Source: Prorocentrum cordatum (taxonomy: Eukaryota; Sar; Dinophyceae; Prorocentrales; Prorocentraceae). Taken from it: a DNA stretch of 64,000 nt. Positions 21,473-31,984 of the stretch are shown here, in pieces. The stretch lies in NCBI GenBank assembly GCA_963575745.1, contig CAUYUJ010000758.1, forward strand, positions 336,979-400,978. The letters are read 5' to 3'. The notes under the pieces were generated by a model. The model made no database searches, had not been told where the DNA came from, and was given only the letters and a program-made list of their open reading frames with translations. The position numbers and the translations under genes are program-made. Within the stretch, counting starts at the first letter, position 1, and every line of letters begins with the position of its first letter.

Positions 21473-21694
21473 TGGAACAGGAGCCGTAGGTGGAGGGCGG
21501 GGGTCCACAGCGCCTCCGGCGGATGGGGGCCGCCACTCTCAGGCGGGCGGCGGCGGCTGCGCGTCTGGTGGCAGCGGCGGCGCCAGCAGGGCCGCGTCGC
21601 CCCCGTCCATCCATCTGGCCCACCTGTCGGGGGACGAGGCGTCGCACCAGCCGGCGTGTCAAATTCGATGATTTCCCAGGTTCGTTTGTCATGG

Positions 21695-21723
21695 CCGTCG
21701 TCGTCGTCGTCGTCGTCGTCGTG
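21695..21723 (+). repeat. (GTC)9 microsatellite
   Basis: Clean GTC/CGT trinucleotide run. Confidence 0.95.
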
Positions 21724-21875
21724 GATGGGGGGAGGCAGCCAAATCGCCTTGACCTGCACGCTCATTTTCGGTTATCGTTTGGGGCCCAGGCCCCATCTTC
21801 GCCCCAAGGCGGAAAATTGACCGATCGGCGGAGTCGGAAAAAAAACCGTCGGGGAGACGCAAGTCTAGAAACCGC

Positions 21876-22208
21876 CCAGATGGGGTCAGAATAGATGGGG
21901 CCAGAGGATTGCGCCGCATCGTCGATGACGTCGGTGATGCGTCGGAGACATGGGCGCGAATGAATGGGGGGCGAAAAATGGGGGGGGCTCTGAAGGCCCC
22001 CTTCTGGGTCCTAAAGGGTCCTCTTTGGGGCCCCGAAAGGCCCCTTTTCGGCAGCCCTCGCTGCACCCCCCATTCATCGTCCCCCAGTGATCGCCGCCGA
22101 AGAGACGCCGGCGTATAGTAACACCGGGCTTCACATCGAGCCCCATCGCCGATGCCTCGGCGATGCGGCGCGATCCTCCCGCCCCATCTGCTGTCCCCCC
22201 CTGGGAGG
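21876..22208. mobile_element. CGATG-foldback element, copy 1, with a nested palindromic insert
   Basis: The left arm AGATGGGGTCAGA..AGATGGGG and GATTGCGCCGCATCG are mirrored on the right by GATGCGGCGCGATCCTCC and GCCCCATCTG. Inside lie CATCGGCGATG-type palindromes. A second inverted element (about 21961-22074, ends AATGGGGGGCG / CCCCCCATT) is nested in the loop. Same family as 25622, 37962 and 54421. Confidence 0.75.
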
Positions 22209-22391
22209 GAAGTTGGAGGATGGCCAATCGTGGACAACAGCGACCAAGGGGCAAAGGGGCAAAGGTCCCATCGGGCGTCCGAAAGCGTCACGCCCCGCTC
22301 GTGGGGACGGCGAAGATGCAACAACAGGCCTGCCGTGACGGGCAACGCTGGCGGCGAAGGTGAAACGTTGGACGCAGGCATTCTGAAGGGG

Positions 22392-22975
22392 CCCAAGGAC
22401 ACACAAATAAATACACACAAATAGCATGATTCCCCATATTTCCCCATATGTTTGGGTTTTCGTCTTCCCCCCCACTTCCCAGATTTTCGCAGTTTTCTGG
22501 GGAATCGACGATTCATTGTGTCTGTGTGTTTCTTCCCCTCCTGGAAAGGGGAACAGTTGGACGCAGGCATCCACAGGGACAGCAGCGACCCTCCCCCGCG
22601 CTCTGTCCACCCTCTCGAAGGGGCCCTGGGACACACAAGTAAAATACACACACCAATAACATGACTCCCTCATATTTCCGCATGTTCTCTGGGCTTTTGC
22701 CTTCCCCCCCACTTCCCATTCTTTCCCACATGTTCTGGGGAATCGACGATTCATTGTTGTGTCTGTGTGTTCTTCTTCCCCTCCTGGAAGGAGGGAACAG
22801 TTGGACGCAGGCATGCCCAGGGACGGCAGCGACCCTCCCCGGCGCTCTGCCCATCCTCTCGAAGGGGCCCTGGGACACACAAATATAAATACACACAAAT
22901 AACAGGACCCCTCATATTTTCGCATGTGTTCTGGGTTTTTGCCTTCCCCCCCACTTCCCATACAGTCATCGGCCT
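22392..22975 (+). repeat. ~232-244-bp tandem satellite, 2.4 units
   Basis: GGACACACAA marks unit starts at 22397, 22629 and 22873 (periods 232 and 244). Each unit contains ATCGACGATTCATTGTGTCTG and AACAGTTGGACGCAGG. The last unit is cut off at 22975. Units are diverged by several per cent. Confidence 0.85.
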
Positions 22976-23149
22976 GACCTAAGGAACGATAAATAAGGAA
23001 CGAAGCCCCTTTCTTCCAAGAAATAACGCGTAGGGAACGATGAACAAATAATACGTAACGCATAGGGAACGATAAATAACGCATGCAAGCCTAAGGAACG
23101 ACCGAGCCCCTTTTGAAAAGCAAGCGTTCCTTATTCAAGCCGCTCACTG

Positions 23150-23262
23150 TGCTTCCCCACATGTTCTGGGGAATCGACGATTCATTGTGTCTGTGCGTTC
23201 TTCTTCCCCTCCTGGAGAGGGGGGAACAGTTGGACGCAGGCCTTCCCGGGGACGGCAGCGGC
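23150..23262 (+). repeat. Partial copy of the 232-244-bp satellite
   Basis: CATGTTCTGGGGAATCGACG to GGACGCAGGC matches the unit above, separated from the array by about 175 bp containing repeated AGGAACGA words. A further partial copy is at 25012-25165. Confidence 0.8.
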
Positions 23263-23298
23263 CCTCCCCGGGCGCCCTGCCAAGTGGGCTCCCACCTT

Positions 23299-23480
23299 CG
23301 CGCCTCGCGCCGCGCGGAGGGCGAAGCGCGAATCGCTTCGCGCTCTCTCGCGCCGCCTCCCAAGGGGAGAAGGAGGAGGAGGAGGGATCGGGGCCGAGCC
23401 GCGAAGCGCGAAGCGCGAATGACTTCGCACCCTCGAGGGCGCCCTGGCTCCGTCCCCTCGAGGGCGCCCTGGAGGGCGCC
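23299..23480. repeat. TTCGCGC foldback repeat, copy 1
   Basis: TTCGCGCCTCGCGCCGCGCG, then GAAGCGCGAATC, CTCGCGCCGCCTCCCA and a closing CCCTCGAGGGCGCCCT. Very rich in inverted 6-8-mers. Other copies at 36685, 37060 and 48118. Confidence 0.75.
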
Positions 23481-23616
23481 CTTGCTCTGTCCATCCTCTG
23501 TGGGCCCCCTCCTCCTTGACGGGGCCTCGCTGAGGAGGCCTCTCGCCCCGCCACGGCCGGAGAGCCAGCCCCGGAAGCCCGCGCCGAGCCCCCATGGGGA
23601 CGGGGCGGCGGGGTCC

Positions 23617-23806
23617 AAATCGGGGGCGTCCCCCTAATACTCTAAAGTAAAAAAAAGCTCAGAAACCCCCTAATGCTCAGAGGGATTTTGGGCACTCCAA
23701 AACATACCCCCCCCAGATGCTCAAAAATAGGCAGCAAAAATCGTCCCCAGACTATTCCTTGACTATTTTTTGATATTCCCCCCTGTAGAGGGACACGCCC
23801 GAATTA
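23617..23806. mobile_element. MITE with AATCGGG ends, copy 1
   Basis: Left end AATCGGGGGCGTCCCC; right end GGGACACGCCCGAATT, its near-inverse. The interior is AT-rich with ATCGTCCCCAGACTATT, shared with the copy at 48873-49038. Confidence 0.65.
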
Positions 23807-23888
23807 GGGCCGGGTCCCGGGAGACCGATGCGGAACGGGTCCGGGGCCGTGCGGGAGAGCCGCCGTCGTTTTGGCTGGCACATCTCTA

Positions 23889-24083
23889 GGGGAACAGAAA
23901 GTCACAAAAACCTGAAAACTCGGAGGTCCGCGCGGATTTCTCGGATCGGCGCTGGGCCCCCCTCCCTGGCGCGCGGAGCGCGCCAGGGGCGGCGACGGAG
24001 GCGCCGCGGGGGGGCCCCAGCGCCGATCCGAGAAATCCGCGCGGACCTCCGAGTTTTTATGTTTATGTCACTCTTTGTTCCCC
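23889..24083. mobile_element. GGGAAC MITE, copy 1 (long perfect inverted repeat)
   Basis: The ends GGGGAACA and TGTTCCCC flank arms of about 80 bp that are almost exact inverses: AAAACTCGGAGGTCCGCGCG on the left and CGCGCGGACCTCCGAGTTTT on the right. A GC-rich loop (GGCGCGCGGAGCGCGCC) lies between. TA stands on both outer sides. No coding content, 195 bp: a non-autonomous DNA-transposon-like element. Further copies at 46500 and 59081. Confidence 0.85.
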
Positions 24084-24215
24084 TAATATCCGACGTGAGG
24101 CTGCAGTCCGGGGGACGGCCTCAGGGGGCTGCCAGAGTAAGGACGGGGGCCGAGTCTGAACTCTGACGCGAGCCCTCTCCCCCCCTGCAATCTTGGCGGC
24201 GTGCGAGGGGGGGGA

Positions 24216-24388
24216 AATGAGAAGGAGAAGACCTTCTCAGAAGGCGGCGGGGCTTCCCAGAAGCCCTCGCGCCTTCTGAGAAGGTTTGCGGTCTTCGGGG
24301 AAGTCGTAGAAAACTTCTGAGAAGGCCCGATGACTTCCGAATCTTCTGAGAAGGCCTTCTCCTTCTCATTTTCAATCTCGCCACCGAC
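24216..24388. repeat. CTTCTGAGAAGG palindrome cluster, copy 1
   Basis: CCTTCTCAGAAGG and its variants occur at least five times in 170 bp. Related clusters at 38403, 40272, 54066 and a single one at 58402. Confidence 0.8.
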
Positions 24389-25621
24389 AACTCACGTTTC
24401 CTTGAACCTGCCCTGGAAGTCTGGAGGAGGACGGGGGACCAGAGTGAACCCAGCACACATCGCTGATGCTGCGCTGCGGCCTTTCTAATGCCGAGACTGA
24501 CGTCATGATACGTTCGGAACAATAAGACATCTAGGACATCTTGGAACGCATCATTCTCATGACTTCTTGCTAATCCTCCCTGCGTCCCTCACCCGGGCGG
24601 ACTTAGCGAATCAGCTGCCGGCAGCTCGTTTTTCTGGCGTCTCCCTGCTCCTGAAGCAGCAGTGCGTCGAGGACCGCACCCGGCGTCGGGGCCGAAACGA
24701 GCTGCTTGCAGCTGCAGTCTTCCCAGACCCCCGACGTCATGACTTTTTCGTGACGTGACCCTCAGAAGTCTGGACCCTTTCCCGGGGACTTGTTTTTCAT
24801 CCCGAATCGTTTTTTTTGACGGTCCCGAGGCCCGGCGAGGGCCCCGGAAGACCGAACATAGTGACCCCCCCCCCGGTCGTGACTTTTCCCGCAGCGTGGG
24901 CAACCCTGGAGCGCTCTCCGCGGAGCGCAGCGGCTGGAGCGCACCCCGAGGCTGGGACATGGCCGGGAGAACCGACGAGAGCGCCCGAGGGCCCCTGCCC
25001 TGAAACTCAAGGGGCCCAAGGACACACAAATAAATACACACCAATAAAAATATTCCCCATATTTTCAAATATTTTCTGGGTTTTTCTCTTCCCGCCCAAT
25101 TCCCATATTTTCCTGTATTTTCTTGGGGATCGACAATTCATTGTGTCTGTGCAGTACCGCCGCTCCCTCCTCTGCAGTACCGCCCACCCGTCTAGCAAGG
25201 GTGCGCGGTAAGGGTGCAAGGGCCCTTCGGGGATGGACAGAACCCCGTAAACGTGGTTCAGTGAAAACGACCTCGGGCCCAAGCCTGGCGGGCCGCGGCG
25301 CCCTCTCGAGAACCGAGAATGGACAATTCACTAATCGACGTGTCAGGGTGGGGGTTCTGTCCACCCCCGAGCCCTGCAAGGCCGTGCTGACGTTTCTCGG
25401 GTGGGACTGGCCACCGAAAGGGGCCAAAGAAGGGCCGAACGGGAAGGATGGGAGGATGACCTTGGAAAATCGCTCATCCTCACTGTGCGGGTTGACTGTA
25501 CCGATGCCTCTACCCTGCGCCTCTTTTCCCCTTTTTCGGCCTCCTGGTAGGCCCTCGTCACCGCCGCTGGATTCGCCTCGAAACTCTGGCCTGAACGCAG
25601 CCTCGGAGAGGTCTGAGGGTA

Positions 25622-25783
25622 GAGGCCTCCTAGATGGGGTCGGAGTAGATGGAGTCGGAGGATTGCGCCGCATCGCCGATACATCGGCGATGCATCGGCG
25701 ACGCCGGCGAAGCATCGGCGCCATCGGCGTGGAGAATATCGGGCTCCACATCGAGCCGCATCGCCGATGCATCGCCGATGTTA
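25622..25783. mobile_element. CGATG-foldback element, copy 2 (right end lost)
   Basis: GGCCTCCTAGATGGGGTCGG, GATTGCGCCGCATCGCCGAT, then CATCGGCGATGCATCGGCGA arrays. It is preceded by a separate dispersed block (25255-25385, ATCGACGTGTCAGGGT) that also precedes copy 3. Confidence 0.75.
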
Positions 25784-26307
25784 AAAACTGAGAAACAACA
25801 CGAGCCGCCCTCCATCCATTCGGCTTCAGAGTCAAATACTTTATGGAAGCGTCAAGCGATATCTCGATTCAGGACGCGATTGGGTCCTCATGTTTGTGAC
25901 TGTTGGATTGCTCAAAACTTCAAAACCAGAACGTGCACAGGTGTCAAACGAGATGCCCAGCCAACCCTACCGACACGCCAGAGGGGAGGAAGGGGAGGAG
26001 GGCAGGGGAACGAACAACGACACGGCCATAAACTTTCGGAGGTCCGCACGGACTTGTTGGATCGGCGCGGACCCCAAACGCTTACCTTCGCACCGACTTT
26101 CACGGAGGACGAGGAAAGGTACGACAGGGTCTGACGACCCCAACGCTGGTTCTTGACACCGCGTGGATCGCTCAACCTTGAGCGATCGGCGGCTGTTCGA
26201 TCTTCAGATCGTTCCACACTTGCCGATTCTGGGGCACCATTTGGCGTTAAACCTGGAACGCCTGCGATGGGGTCGTCGCCGCGTCGACCACGACACGAAC
26301 CTGCAGC

Positions 26308-26481
26308 ACAGAGTCAACCATAATAAGGATGCGCGATCAGGATGCAAGGGCCTTGGGGGGCCACGTCGACACCTTGCGAGCGGGGCACGGGCAGCGAAAG
26401 CGGCCAAGGATGGGCCGAGGAGGCAAGGATGCAAGGGTACCCTTGGGAAGGTTGCCCATTCTTCCCGTGCGGGTTGACTGT
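26308..26481. mobile_element. GTCAACC-ended MITE, copy 1
   Basis: Left end ACAGAGTCAACC, right end GCGGGTTGACTGTA. The interior GATGCAAGGGCCTTGGG and GGCCAAGGATGG recurs in the copy at 46738-46913. Confidence 0.65.
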
Positions 26482-26570
26482 ATTTGCCAGTTCTGGGGCA
26501 CCATATGGCGTTGAACATGGAACACCCGCGCTGGGGTCGTCGCCGCGTCGACCACGACACGAACCTGCGG

Positions 26571-26740
26571 TACAGTGGAGGCCAGTCCACAAGAAACCTT
26601 CCACAAGAAACCCAACCCTGAGACCGCAGGACGTCCACTGATTTCTAGTGTGGGAACGCCACGCCTTCCATAGCAGAGCCGTCGAAACCCAGGGCACCCT
26701 GGAGGCCAGCAGGGTGCCTCTTGGCATGGGCCTCCACTGT
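26571..26740. mobile_element. TACAGTGG MITE, copy 1
   Basis: Ends TACAGTGGAGGCC and GGGCCTCCACTGT are inverse; GCGG stands on both outer sides, a possible 4-bp target duplication. Interior ACAAGAAACCTTCCACAAGA. Other copies at 34497 and 53178. Confidence 0.75.
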
Positions 26741-26869
26741 GCGGCGCTTCACCTGGAACGCCCACGCTGGGGTCGTCGCCGCGGCGACCACGACACGAAC
26801 CTGCGGTACGAGACCCGCCCACCTGCTCTGGCGAGTCTCCGGCACGCCGCAGCTCGGCGGCGCCGGGCT

Positions 26870-27010
26870 CGCCGTAGCGGCCAGCGGCACCGCGGGGCCC
26901 CCCGCCGCCTTCCGGGCCGAGGCCTCGGCGGCCAGGGCCAGGGCCTGCTGCAGCGCGTCCTGCGCCTCGCGGTGGGCCCCAGCGGCGGCGGGCTCCTCGG
27001 ACAGCGCCTC
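26870..27010 (-). CDS. Likely downstream exon of the KOW-repeat gene
   Basis: Same register as the upstream part: NLEALSEEPAAAGAHREAQD followed by ALQQALALAAEASARKAAGG. It closely parallels the alanine-rich helix between the two modules upstream (EQAQENLQRALTAAAA). A roughly 100-bp stretch with an in-frame TGA separates the parts. Limits are not fixed. Confidence 0.4.
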
Positions 27011-27031
27011 CAGGTTCTCCCCAGGGCCCCC

Positions 27032-27739
27032 TCAACGAGGACCTTGCCAAACAGGGCTTGGAGCATTCCGCCTGGAGGGAGCGAGGGATGGACCAGCGCC
27101 CTGGTTTAGCGAGGTCCCCGTCCACGGGGCCCTGCTCTCGGGCTTCAGGGCAACCTCCGAGCCCGACTTCAGCTTCACCTTGACCGTGCCCGCGATGTCG
27201 CCGGTCGCGCCCGTGCCCAGTGCGAGCACGGTGCCGCGGGTGCCGTTCATGTGGGCCATCTTCACGAGCCCAACGAGCTTCACCGTCTGCCCCGCGGCGA
27301 AGTCCTCCACGGTCGGCGCAGGCCGCTCGCCCACCTGGCTGCTCATGAGCGCGCTCAGCCACGGCGTGGGCGCCGTGGAGGAGAGGGCCGGGGACGCCGC
27401 GGGCTGCAGCTTCCTCGCCGCGGCGGCGGCCGCCGCAGTCAGGGCCCGCTGGAGGTTCTCCTGCGCCTGCTCCGGCGCGATCTGCCGCCTGGGAGAGGCC
27501 CGCCGCGCGGCCGGGGGCGACCGCGGCCGCGCGGCCGGCGCGGGCTCCGCGGGCGCCAGCACCAGGTTGGCTGGCTTCACCACGGCCTCCATGCCCGTCC
27601 TGAGCCTGACCTTGACCGTGCCCGGCGGGTCGCCCCGGGCGCTCGCCAGCACGAGGCCCGGAGTGCCGTTCAGCGTCGCCATCTTCGCCAGGCCGGCCAG
27701 CCTGACGGCCTGGCCAGGCGCGAAGCTGCTGGAGGTCAT
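27032..27739 (-). CDS. Protein with two SH3/KOW-like GTVKV repeats and alanine-rich helices (partial gene model)
   Basis: Start chosen at the ATG 27737-27739 (MTSSSFAPGQAVRLAGLAKM). Two copies of one module of about 50 residues are plain: AGQAVRLAGLAKMATLNGT...GTVKVRL...VKPANL (residues about 8-55) and AGQTVKLVGLVKMAHMNGT...GTVKVKL...ALKPE (about 150-205). They have the short beta-rich pattern of SH3/KOW-like folds. Between them is a helix, EQAQENLQRALTAAAAAAAR. In the same register past the TGA at 27032-27034, HREAQDALQQALALAAEAS repeats that helix (26880-27010), so an intron or a nonsense change falls between them. Probably a host gene; the binding partner is unknown. Confidence 0.6.
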   Translation of the reverse strand: MTSSSFAPGQAVRLAGLAKMATLNGTPGLVLASARGDPPGTVKVRLRTGMEAVVKPANLVLAPAEPAPAARPRSPPAARRASPRRQIAPEQAQENLQRALTAAAAAAARKLQPAASPALSSTAPTPWLSALMSSQVGERPAPTVEDFAAGQTVKLVGLVKMAHMNGTRGTVLALGTGATGDIAGTVKVKLKSGSEVALKPESRAPWTGTSLNQGAGPSLAPSRRNAPSPVWQGPR

Positions 27740-28214
27740 GGCCCTGGGCGGCCGCCACCACGCCCCGGCTCTCCAGCACGAGCTACATGGGCTTGAGCCG
27801 AGGTCTCTACAGATCCACCCGCCTCCCCGTTTTCCCGTCCTTTCACGCCCTTCCTCCCTCCCTTCTTCCACACATCACGCCAGAACATTGTACTGCCTCA
27901 GCCCCGAGCGGTTTCCCAGCCGAGCGTCAAGATCCCACCAGCCCTTGGGAGCGTGAGTGGTTTAGAGCGTTTCCTTTTCCAACCCACTTCTTCCCCTTCG
28001 GGAAGGGGCTTGCAATGGTGTACCCCTTCCTCTAATTACCCCCTCCCCCTGGGTCTGGAGGGGGGGTTCGCGACGCGTTGGAGCGTTCAAGATGGCCTCG
28101 GTGAGGAAACCCGAATCATTGATTTTTCTATGGCCCATTTTGGCCTCCTGGGGGGGACGATAATTTACTACGGCCCGTTCTTTGTTCGATTTCCTCCACG
28201 ATGGCTCCAGTATG

Positions 28215-28415
28215 GCCCGGAGGCTCCCAAAGGTGCCTCAAGACGGCCCCAAGACGTGCACAGGAGGTCCCAAGCGGCACCCCAAAGGCCCCCAAGATGC
28301 CGCCAAGGGGCTCCCACGAGGTTCCCAAGCGACTCCCAAGAGGCCCCCCAGAGGCCCCCAAGACGCCCCAAGTGGCGCCTGGGGCTGCCAAGTGACCCCC
28401 CAAGACGCCCCATGA
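28215..28415 (+). repeat. Degenerate CCCAAGANGCC minisatellite
   Basis: Imperfect 9-15-bp units built on CCCAAGACGGCCCC. A longer tract of the same type is at 54985-55655 and a weaker one at 30435-30720. Confidence 0.8.
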
Positions 28416-28439
28416 GGAGAGGCATCGAGGAGAGGCATC

Positions 28440-30200
28440 TAAGAGGCCTCTAGCCTTTCTGCTCTCCCTCCTCCTCCTCCTCCTCCTCTTCCTCATCCGC
28501 ATATTCCTCCTCCTTCCTCCTCCCTGCTCCCCTCCCCTCCCTACTCCTCCTCCTGCTTTTCCTCTACCCTTCCCCTCTTGGGGCATGCCGTCTTACCCAG
28601 TCCTCTATTCCACTGCATGCTCCTCGACACCGCTGATCAGTGCAACTCGTCTGGGCAACGTTTCTGGATGGGCTGGTGGGGTCATGCGAAGCGTCACCAC
28701 AGAATTTTTGACAGCTCCCAGAGGCCTGTCCTGAGCTACATATCTGCCACCACACGACCTGTGAACATCGACTGGCCAGCCCACTGGGCCAACGTCGCGG
28801 GAGATTCCTCTTGCTCGCTCTCCTCTTCACTCCTCCTCACCCCACGTCCTCATTGATCCTCCTCCTGCTCCTTCTCGCTCCACCGCACTCCTACGTGTTC
28901 TTTATCAGTCCCCCTCGTCACTCCCATTTCTCCTGCATCAACTTGTTGCATCAGGATGGCGAGCCTGACCCAGCAACTGAGTTTTCGATGGCTTCTCTCC
29001 AGGGGCGATGGCTGCTGGGTCAGCGAATAGACGTGAATGTTCAGACAGTCCCACTCCAACCCACTCCGCGAGCGTCTAGCCGTCTTCTCCACCCCGACCC
29101 GCACAATGAGGATCCTGACCACAGCAGTCGAGGATTTGATTGCAGCCGCACCCATGGGAAGCGAAACATGGCGGGGCAAGTGAGGCAGCGTTGCGATCCA
29201 AATCAAATCCCCCCCCTCTCTCCCCCTCTCCGTCTCGCTTCCAGTCGCTCAGGGCCTCGCCCCTTGGGACTGGAAACGATCTGTACTTCTCCCCGCTCTC
29301 CACTCTCGAAGACGGATAGTGCCGCATGCGGGCAGCTTGGTCTCCCCCGGCAGGTGTCCCGCAATCGGCCAGAGAAGGTAGTCGTTCCGCCGGCAGCCGC
29401 TGGCAGGCGTAGCCTGGGTACGTGTCACCCCAGCACTCTGAGTCTTGGTTCGCACCGGTTCTTGTCCTGTCTTGTCCTCCTTACTCCTTCTCCCCGTTGT
29501 TCGTTATCTGCAGCTGGATCTGGCAGAATCCTGGTTTGCAGCGTCCTGCCTTGAAGGGCCCTGAGAATGTCGCAGCGCTTGCGCTCCGGACGATTGTGTT
29601 TCTACCACGAGCACCGCGTGCCAGTGGCTGACGCGATGCCAGCACAGAACTCTTAAATCCTAAGCCAATATGGGAGAGGTCGCGACGTTTCTTTGTGGCA
29701 GAACGCGGATGTCTGGTCCAGGCATGTCCGGAACCTACATGGCACCAGCGCTGCTATTGCATGGGTACAAGAGGCTACACAGGGAAGTCGAGCTAGAAAT
29801 GGAGGAAAAGAAAGAAGCAGGAAGAGAGGAGGCATGCTGGGAGGGAAGAAAGGGCAGAGAAAAGTAGCGCCGACGACCAGAATGGGTAGAGGGAGAGGTT
29901 CACGTGATGATTCATGTGAAATATCGACTCACGCGAACAGCTCGTCGTGGATCGCCTGGATCGGAATTCTCTGCCTGTGGGCAACCGATTCGCGGTACAC
30001 GTCTGCCTGCCCCCTCATGGAGAAAGGGGGACGGAAAAAGCGCTCCGCGTGGAGCTTTTTTATGAGACTTGCCAATTTCATTCGCGAGTGTCCCCCACTT
30101 CGTTGCTCGAATTGTCTTTTTTAATGTTACATGTCCCTCTTTCTCTCTCTATGTATGGTCGCCACCCTGACCCCCTGGGACGCTAGGGGATGGTAGTGTA
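28440..30200. other. No gene seen
   Basis: CT-rich DNA (28450-28570 and 28810-28900) and mixed sequence of about 55% GC. Short frames on both strands lack protein character. No tandem repeats beyond CTC runs. Confidence 0.4.
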
Positions 30201-30203
30201 CCA

Positions 30204-30296
30204 AGTTGCTGCTGTTGATGATGATGGTGATGATGATGGTGATGGTGATGGTGCTGATGCTGATGCTGATGATGCTGCTGATGATGATTGATAGGT
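30204..30296 (+). repeat. (GATGGT/GATGAT)n microsatellite
   Basis: TGATGATGGTGATGGTGATG and TGCTGATGCTGATG runs. Confidence 0.95.
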
Positions 30297-30964
30297 TATT
30301 CATATCAGAACGGTGATGGCATCATGCATCGTCATCAGAATCAACCGCTGCCTGGTAGGGCGTCTGTAAGTCCTCGATAACCCACTCCCCCGTCTCACCA
30401 CGCCCAACTGCATGCGTCCCCCCCCCCCTCCGGAGACCCGCTGGCCGCCCAGACAAAACCCTGAGGCTCCAAGGCTCTCAAAGGCTTCCAAGGCGGCCCA
30501 CGAAGGCCAGCAAGGCCGCCAAGATGGCTCAACATTGGTTAAATACCCACCCAACGTCACTCAAGGCTGCAGGACATTCCAAACTTTAGCATATGTGTTC
30601 AGAAGATCCCAACGCAGCCCCCGGAGCCTTCCAACACATTCAAGAAGGGGCCCAAAGAAGCCCCATGGGGGCCCCGAGACAGCCCAAGAAAGCCCAAAGC
30701 CAGCCCACGTAGGCCTCATGAGAGCGCCTCAATGAATGGAGACGACAAATGTCACATGTTACGGCCTTCCCCTCCAAGCCGCTTGAAAAACGGCACCCAA
30801 ACCGAGGGACCGAGGTCGAGTTCAAGACCAATTCAGACAGCGCGCTGAAATGCCGTGGACCCTAAACTCAATCTCCTTCCCTCTGAGCTGCCGCGCTGGC
30901 ACGGCGGCGGAGTTTCGACTGGAGACATATGCAACACCCCGAAATTGCGGATAAGAACGAAGGG

Positions 30965-31150
30965 GCGGGCCGGGAGTGCGTCGCAGGTGGGTCGCGGGCT
31001 GGTCGCGGGTGGGTCGCGGGGTGGGTCGCGAGTGGGTCGCGAATGGGTCGCGGGTGGGTCGCAGGCGGGTCTCGGGTTGATCGCGGGTGGGTCGCGGGTG
31101 GGTCACGGATGGGTTGAGGGCGGGTCTTGGGTGGGTTGCGGGCCGGATCG
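30965..31150 (+). repeat. GGGTGGGTCGC minisatellite (10-11 bp)
   Basis: About 15 imperfect units of GTCGCGGGTGG. A tract of the complementary type (GACCCACCCGCGACC words) is at 35633-35745. Confidence 0.9.
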
Positions 31151-31309
31151 CGAGTGGGACGACGACCACAACAAGGTAGAGGCGAGCAAGGCGCCCCTGG
31201 GGTGCGGGGCTGGATCCGCCGGATTCACACCGGGGAGGAGGCCGACACCGTCCCCCCTGTCAGTCGGCAGGGGGGGGCTCGGCAGGGGGGGATCAACACA
31301 CCACAGCGC

Positions 31310-31965
31310 AACCTGAAGCCTGGAATCCCGAAGGGATCCTGGAGAGTCCCTAAGGAATCCGAAGAATCCTCCAGGAATCCTGTGTAGGGAATGAATCCTC
31401 AGGGAATCCGCAAGGAATGGATCCCAATGGAATCCTCTGGAATCCCTCTGGATGCCTGGAGATGCCACTGGGAATCCTGAGGAATTCCTCAAGAATCCGA
31501 TGAAATCATTCGGGAACCTGGAGGAATTCCTAGGGATGCCTGAAGATTCGTCAAGGAATTCCTGGGAATCCTCATTGAACCCTCAAGAATCCTTGAAGAA
31601 TCCGAATGGAGCCCTAAGGACTCCGTAGGAATCCCCAGGGAAGTTGCAAGGATTTCCGGAGGAAGTCCCAGGGACTTAGGGATCCAGAGGAATCCCTCGG
31701 GAATCCGGGGGAAACTTGAAGAATCTCTCGGGCAGCTCGTTGAGACCTTCGGGAATTTGACAAATTCCCCAGACAGAATCTGGAAACATTCTTGGAAATC
31801 TTGAGGAACCCGTGGAAATTCTGGGGGAATTCCTAGGCAATCCCCGGAGAATCCCAAGGGATCCTTTAAACATGACGCCCTGCGGATTCCTGATATCCGA
31901 AGTTTTTCCAAACATCCGCAAGATTTCCCAAGGAATCCTGAGCAACCAGTCGTGAATCATTCGGG
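31310..31965 (+). repeat. GGAATCC degenerate short repeat
   Basis: GGAATCC, GGAATTCC and GGATCC words recur every 8-15 bp over about 650 bp, many of them palindromic. No coding. Confidence 0.85.
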
Positions 31966-31984
31966 AAGCCCGAGACGTTCGTGA

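Larger units (their letters stand above)
16363..21500 (-). mobile_element. LINE-like non-LTR retrotransposon C with RNase H but no RT core
   Basis: Minus-strand order: coiled-coil ORF1 (about 21370-20690), P/A-rich spacer with tandem repeats, endonuclease (19800-18950), linker (18700-18240), a 19-C homopolymer, zinc knuckle and RNase H (18200-17300), and a cysteine-containing tail. All RT motifs are absent between linker and zinc knuckle, and the junction is the homopolymer. The missing 1-1.5 kb is either a genomic deletion or a collapse in assembly. Confidence 0.75.
26236..26810 (+). repeat. Three copies of a ~60-bp block spaced by MITEs
   Basis: GGGGTCGTCGCCGCGTCGAC followed by CACGACACGAACCTGC occurs at about 26262, 26534 and 26773. 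The first two copies are separated by the GTCAACC MITE, the second and third by the TACAGTGG MITE. A diverged fourth copy is near 47015. Confidence 0.75.

Noticed and set aside
28128-28150. Possible third spliced-leader relic (CCCATTTTGGCCT)
   Set aside because: Only about 10 core bases match; flanks differ. Chance similarity.
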